64,000 nucleotides of DNA, taken from the NCBI GenBank assembly GCA_043783625.1, contig JAYVZE010000148.1, positions 1 through 64,000 on the forward strand, in the 5' to 3' direction. Each line of letters opens with the position of its first letter. Position 1 is the stretch's first letter. This stretch comes from JAFDVL01 sp043783625. GTDB lineage: Bacteria > Acidobacteriota > Blastocatellia > RBC074. Positions 61,736 to 64,000 of the stretch are shown in pieces. The notes beneath the pieces were generated by a model that made no database searches, was not told the DNA's origin, and saw only the letters and a list, made by a program, of their open reading frames with translations. The translations under genes were made by a program, and so were the position numbers.

Positions 61736-62673
61736 TTGCGAATGCTGATGGGGTAATTTTGGGGCGTGGGCTGTCAGGGCCGTCGAATCATACACGCGAA
61801 CCCGGTGGACGCGAGCGACTGGAGCGAGCGGTCAGCGAATCGGTGAGTGATGCTTTACGCGCCGCCGGATTAATGGAGCGCGGAGCTATCGGTGATTTTT
61901 ATTTTCGGAGCGCACATCTGGCGATGACTGGCGAACCTGAAGATAAAATCGCTATTGTTCAGCAAATTCTCAGTGCGGAAAATCTGGTCGTTGGTCACGA
62001 TGCTCCCGGTGCATTGTCCGGCGCACTGGCGGGCGCAGATGGGATTATCGTGTTGGCGGGAACCGGCTCTGTAGCTTATGGCGAAATGCAGATCAGTAAG
62101 GTCAGTCGCCGCGCAGTCAGAGTTGGAGGCAATGGCTATCTTTTCGGCGATGAAGGCAGCGGATTTTGGATGGGCAAAGAATCTTTGCGGCTGGCAATTT
62201 ACGGTGAAGATCGCGGGTTATTTGAAGATGAAACTTTTAAGTCAGCTCTGCTCTCACATTTCAAGCGGGATCAACTTAAAACCATCGCTGAAGATTTTTA
62301 CGCTGGAATCATTTCGCGCGAGCAACTGGCTTCATTTTCGACACGGATTGATCGCCTCGCTAAACAAGGTGATGAAATAGCACTCGGATTACTTGACCAG
62401 TCTGCTGCTGATTTAGCGGAACTCGCTGAGGCGACCGCACTTCAGCTTGGCGCAACTAAAAAACGTCTGCAAATTTCTTACGGCGGTGGAATTTTTCTAA
62501 GCAAATCGGTACTCAAACAATTCAGGCTTCTGGTCAGCGAGTTATTGCCAAAAGCTCAAATTATCGCTCCGCTCTTTACACCGGATATTGGGGCATTACT
62601 TCTGGCCTATCGCCATGCAAACAAGAAAATAACGAAGAATTTATTAACAAATTTACAGCGCTATGAATCTTGA
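61675..62673 (+). CDS. BadF/NagK-type sugar kinase
   Basis: A 332-residue ATPase of the BadF/BadG/BcrA family that includes N-acetylglucosamine kinases. The phosphate-binding loop is YLGIDGGQSHTTALI near the start, ADGIIVLAGTGSVAYG forms the second loop, and GGNGYLFGDEGSGFWMG is the characteristic segment. It probably phosphorylates GlcNAc, ManNAc or a muramyl sugar. It overlaps the zincin gene by 61 bases and nanE by 11, pairing kinase and epimerase in one amino-sugar salvage unit. Confidence 0.9.
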   Translation: MDHEQYYLGIDGGQSHTTALIANADGVILGRGLSGPSNHTREPGGRERLERAVSESVSDALRAAGLMERGAIGDFYFRSAHLAMTGEPEDKIAIVQQILSAENLVVGHDAPGALSGALAGADGIIVLAGTGSVAYGEMQISKVSRRAVRVGGNGYLFGDEGSGFWMGKESLRLAIYGEDRGLFEDETFKSALLSHFKRDQLKTIAEDFYAGIISREQLASFSTRIDRLAKQGDEIALGLLDQSAADLAELAEATALQLGATKKRLQISYGGGIFLSKSVLKQFRLLVSELLPKAQIIAPLFTPDIGALLLAYRHANKKITKNLLTNLQRYES

Positions 62674-63331
62674 ACAACTGCGCGGCAAATTAATTGTTTC
62701 ATGTCAGGCTCCTTTTGGCTCGCCGCTTAACGAACCTGCTATTATTAGTGCAATGGCACTCACTGCTGAACAGGAAGGCGCCGCCGGAGTCCGGCTTAAT
62801 TATCCCGCTAACATTCAAGCTGCACGTCAACGAATTTCCATCCCAATTATCGGGATTGAGAAAGTCGTCACCGACGGTTTTGATGTCTATATCACGCCGA
62901 CTTTCTCTATTGCCGAACAATTGGCACAGAGCGGCGCTGACATCATTGCGCTGGACGCCACACGCCGCCCACGCCCAAATGGTGAGATCATCGAAGCCTT
63001 AATTCCGCGCATCAGAAAAAATTTACGACGACCTGTCATGGCTGACATTGCCACATTTGAGGAAGGATTATTTGCGGCAGATTGTGGCGCGGATATTGTA
63101 GCGACTTCGCTATGCGGCTACACTGCCGAATCTCAGGGCACTTCTTTACCGGCTCTGAATTTACTGGAGAATCTGGCCAGGAAATTATCTGTCCCGATTA
63201 TTTGCGAAGGTGGTGTAGCGTCACCCGAAGATTTGCGCCGTGCCTTCGATGCGGGAGCATTCGCTGTCGTTGTGGGCACAGCGATTACCGGGATTAATCA
63301 GTTAGTCCAACAATTTGTGTGCGCGACTTAG
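62663..63331 (+). CDS. nanE: N-acetylmannosamine-6-phosphate 2-epimerase
   Basis: A 222-residue TIM-barrel enzyme that converts ManNAc-6-phosphate to GlcNAc-6-phosphate in sialic acid catabolism. Key motifs are LIVSCQAPFGSPL, GVRLNYPANI, IIGIEKVVTDGFDVYITPTF, IALDATRRPRP, MADIATFEEG and ICEGGVASPEDLRRAFDAGA; the lysine in IEKV and glutamate in CEGG are catalytic in the family. With the overlapping kinase it would feed ManNAc or GlcNAc into central metabolism. No nanA (lyase) is in the window. Confidence 0.96.
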   Translation: MNLEQLRGKLIVSCQAPFGSPLNEPAIISAMALTAEQEGAAGVRLNYPANIQAARQRISIPIIGIEKVVTDGFDVYITPTFSIAEQLAQSGADIIALDATRRPRPNGEIIEALIPRIRKNLRRPVMADIATFEEGLFAADCGADIVATSLCGYTAESQGTSLPALNLLENLARKLSVPIICEGGVASPEDLRRAFDAGAFAVVVGTAITGINQLVQQFVCAT

Positions 63332-63617
63332 GGGTAGAATTCTCAAATACAAAAAATCAGCATTGAAAACTCCGCGACGTTTTTGTAAGAGGTAATTCAT
63401 CACTTGCGCATACGAAACGCAGAACATACGATTCGTTCCGATAACTAGCTCTCACACAACTTATTTTTACCTGTAGCCATCTAAAATGGCGCAATCACAA
63501 AACAATTGTGGAAGTGATTGTCAGTTATTAGTAATATAACTGTATAGAAACGAAACTGTTTTCCGAAACCAGCGCGTCGCGTTTTATTGCGTGTTTGCGG
63601 CAGAGGAGAAAAAGCAT

Positions 63618-64000
63618 ATGAATCAAAGCGGACAAAAATCAGCTACCACACCAAATTTCTTAAACCCTGATCTGAAAAGCCCGCGTGCTCAAGAGTTTGA
63701 AGACAAACTCTCATCGCGCATCGTTGGTCAGGAACGTGCCATTCGTCGCATGACGCAACTGTATCAAATCTTCCTAGCGGGTTTGGCACATCCCGGTCGT
63801 CCAATTGGCACGATGCTTTTCCTGGGCCCAACTGGCTCTGGAAAAACTCGCGTCGTCGAAGCGGCAGCCGAAGTTTTATTTGGCGATTCCAATCTAGTTA
63901 CTAAAATTGATTGCGCCGAATTTCAACATTCGCACGAAATTGCGAAGTTGATCGGCTCGCCTCCAGGCTACTTAGGACACCGCGAAACGTCTCCTATGCT
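63618..64000 (+). CDS. AAA+ ATPase, Clp-like (partial, cut by window end)
   Basis: The first 127 residues of a gene that continues past the window. The start ATG at 63618 has a good ribosome binding site (GAGGAG, 63603-63608). The sequence reads through EFEDKLSSRIVGQERAIRRM, then the Walker A loop FLGPTGSGKTRVVEAA and the GSPPGYLGH segment of Clp/Hsp100 D2-type AAA modules. It may be a ClpB/ClpA-like or stand-alone AAA_2 ATPase. An upstream gap of 286 bases contains no clear gene. Confidence 0.85.
   Translation, partial: MNQSGQKSATTPNFLNPDLKSPRAQEFEDKLSSRIVGQERAIRRMTQLYQIFLAGLAHPGRPIGTMLFLGPTGSGKTRVVEAAAEVLFGDSNLVTKIDCAEFQHSHEIAKLIGSPPGYLGHRETSPM

Overview
The window looks like a chromosomal segment of an Acidobacteriota bacterium, most plausibly class Blastocatellia. 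This is an inference from gene content: an ECF sigma factor of the TIGR02999 type, a giant Ser/Thr kinase fused to WD40 repeats, a DUF4388 protein, many exported proteins with short signal peptides ending in AQ, moderate GC, and many intergenic palindromic repeats. No rRNA, CRISPR array, transposase or phage integrase was found. One tRNA is present.

Layout. 0-13.1 kb: a nucleotidyltransferase-fold protein, a secreted GH10 xylanase with two carbohydrate-binding modules, a GAF-GAF-PP2C phosphatase, a Prx Q/BCP peroxiredoxin, an HtrA protease, lipoyl synthase with an adjacent [4Fe-4S] ferredoxin, an ECF sigma factor, small exported proteins and a XisH/XisI pair. 13.4-24.3 kb: the WD40 receptor kinase, uvrB, DUF2203, a GAF/HD-GYP protein, a NurA nuclease-like protein and phosphoglucomutase. 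24.3-40.4 kb: mostly housekeeping genes (aconitase, TlyA, nucleotide-sugar dehydrogenase, HAD phosphatase, cyclophilin, NadA, metallophosphoesterase, radical SAM enzyme, CNT nucleoside transporter), plus a lone AAA ATPase behind a palindromic promoter, a sialidase-like protein and a Tat-type TIM-barrel isomerase.

40.4-50.7 kb is the clearest accessory region, a defence island. A minus-strand operon encodes a SNF2/RapA-like helicase, a DUF262-DUF1524 (GmrSD-like) nuclease and a beta-class N6-adenine methyltransferase. A plus-strand VapBC-like toxin-antitoxin pair and a palindromic element separate it from a type III Res-like helicase-nuclease. The island starts next to the 3' end of a tRNA-Arg(TCT) gene. 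The gene set does not match canonical BREX, DISARM or plain type III systems and is my leading candidate for a poorly described composite system.

50.9-55.1 kb: a DUF4388/J-domain/TPR protein, an HD-GYP-like protein, a DUF4160/DUF2442 pair with a decayed copy of its promoter and start downstream, and a protein resembling D12-class adenine methylases but without a visible DPPY motif. 55.1-63.3 kb: a tight plus-strand run of DUF4127, a membrane transporter, a lone HyuA-type hydantoinase/oxoprolinase, an exported protein, a small HExxH protein, a BadF/NagK-type sugar kinase and NanE. The last two point to amino-sugar salvage. The window ends inside a Clp-like AAA+ ATPase gene.

At least seven kinds of inverted-repeat element lie between genes. 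Some extend into the 3' ends of coding sequences and supply stop codons.
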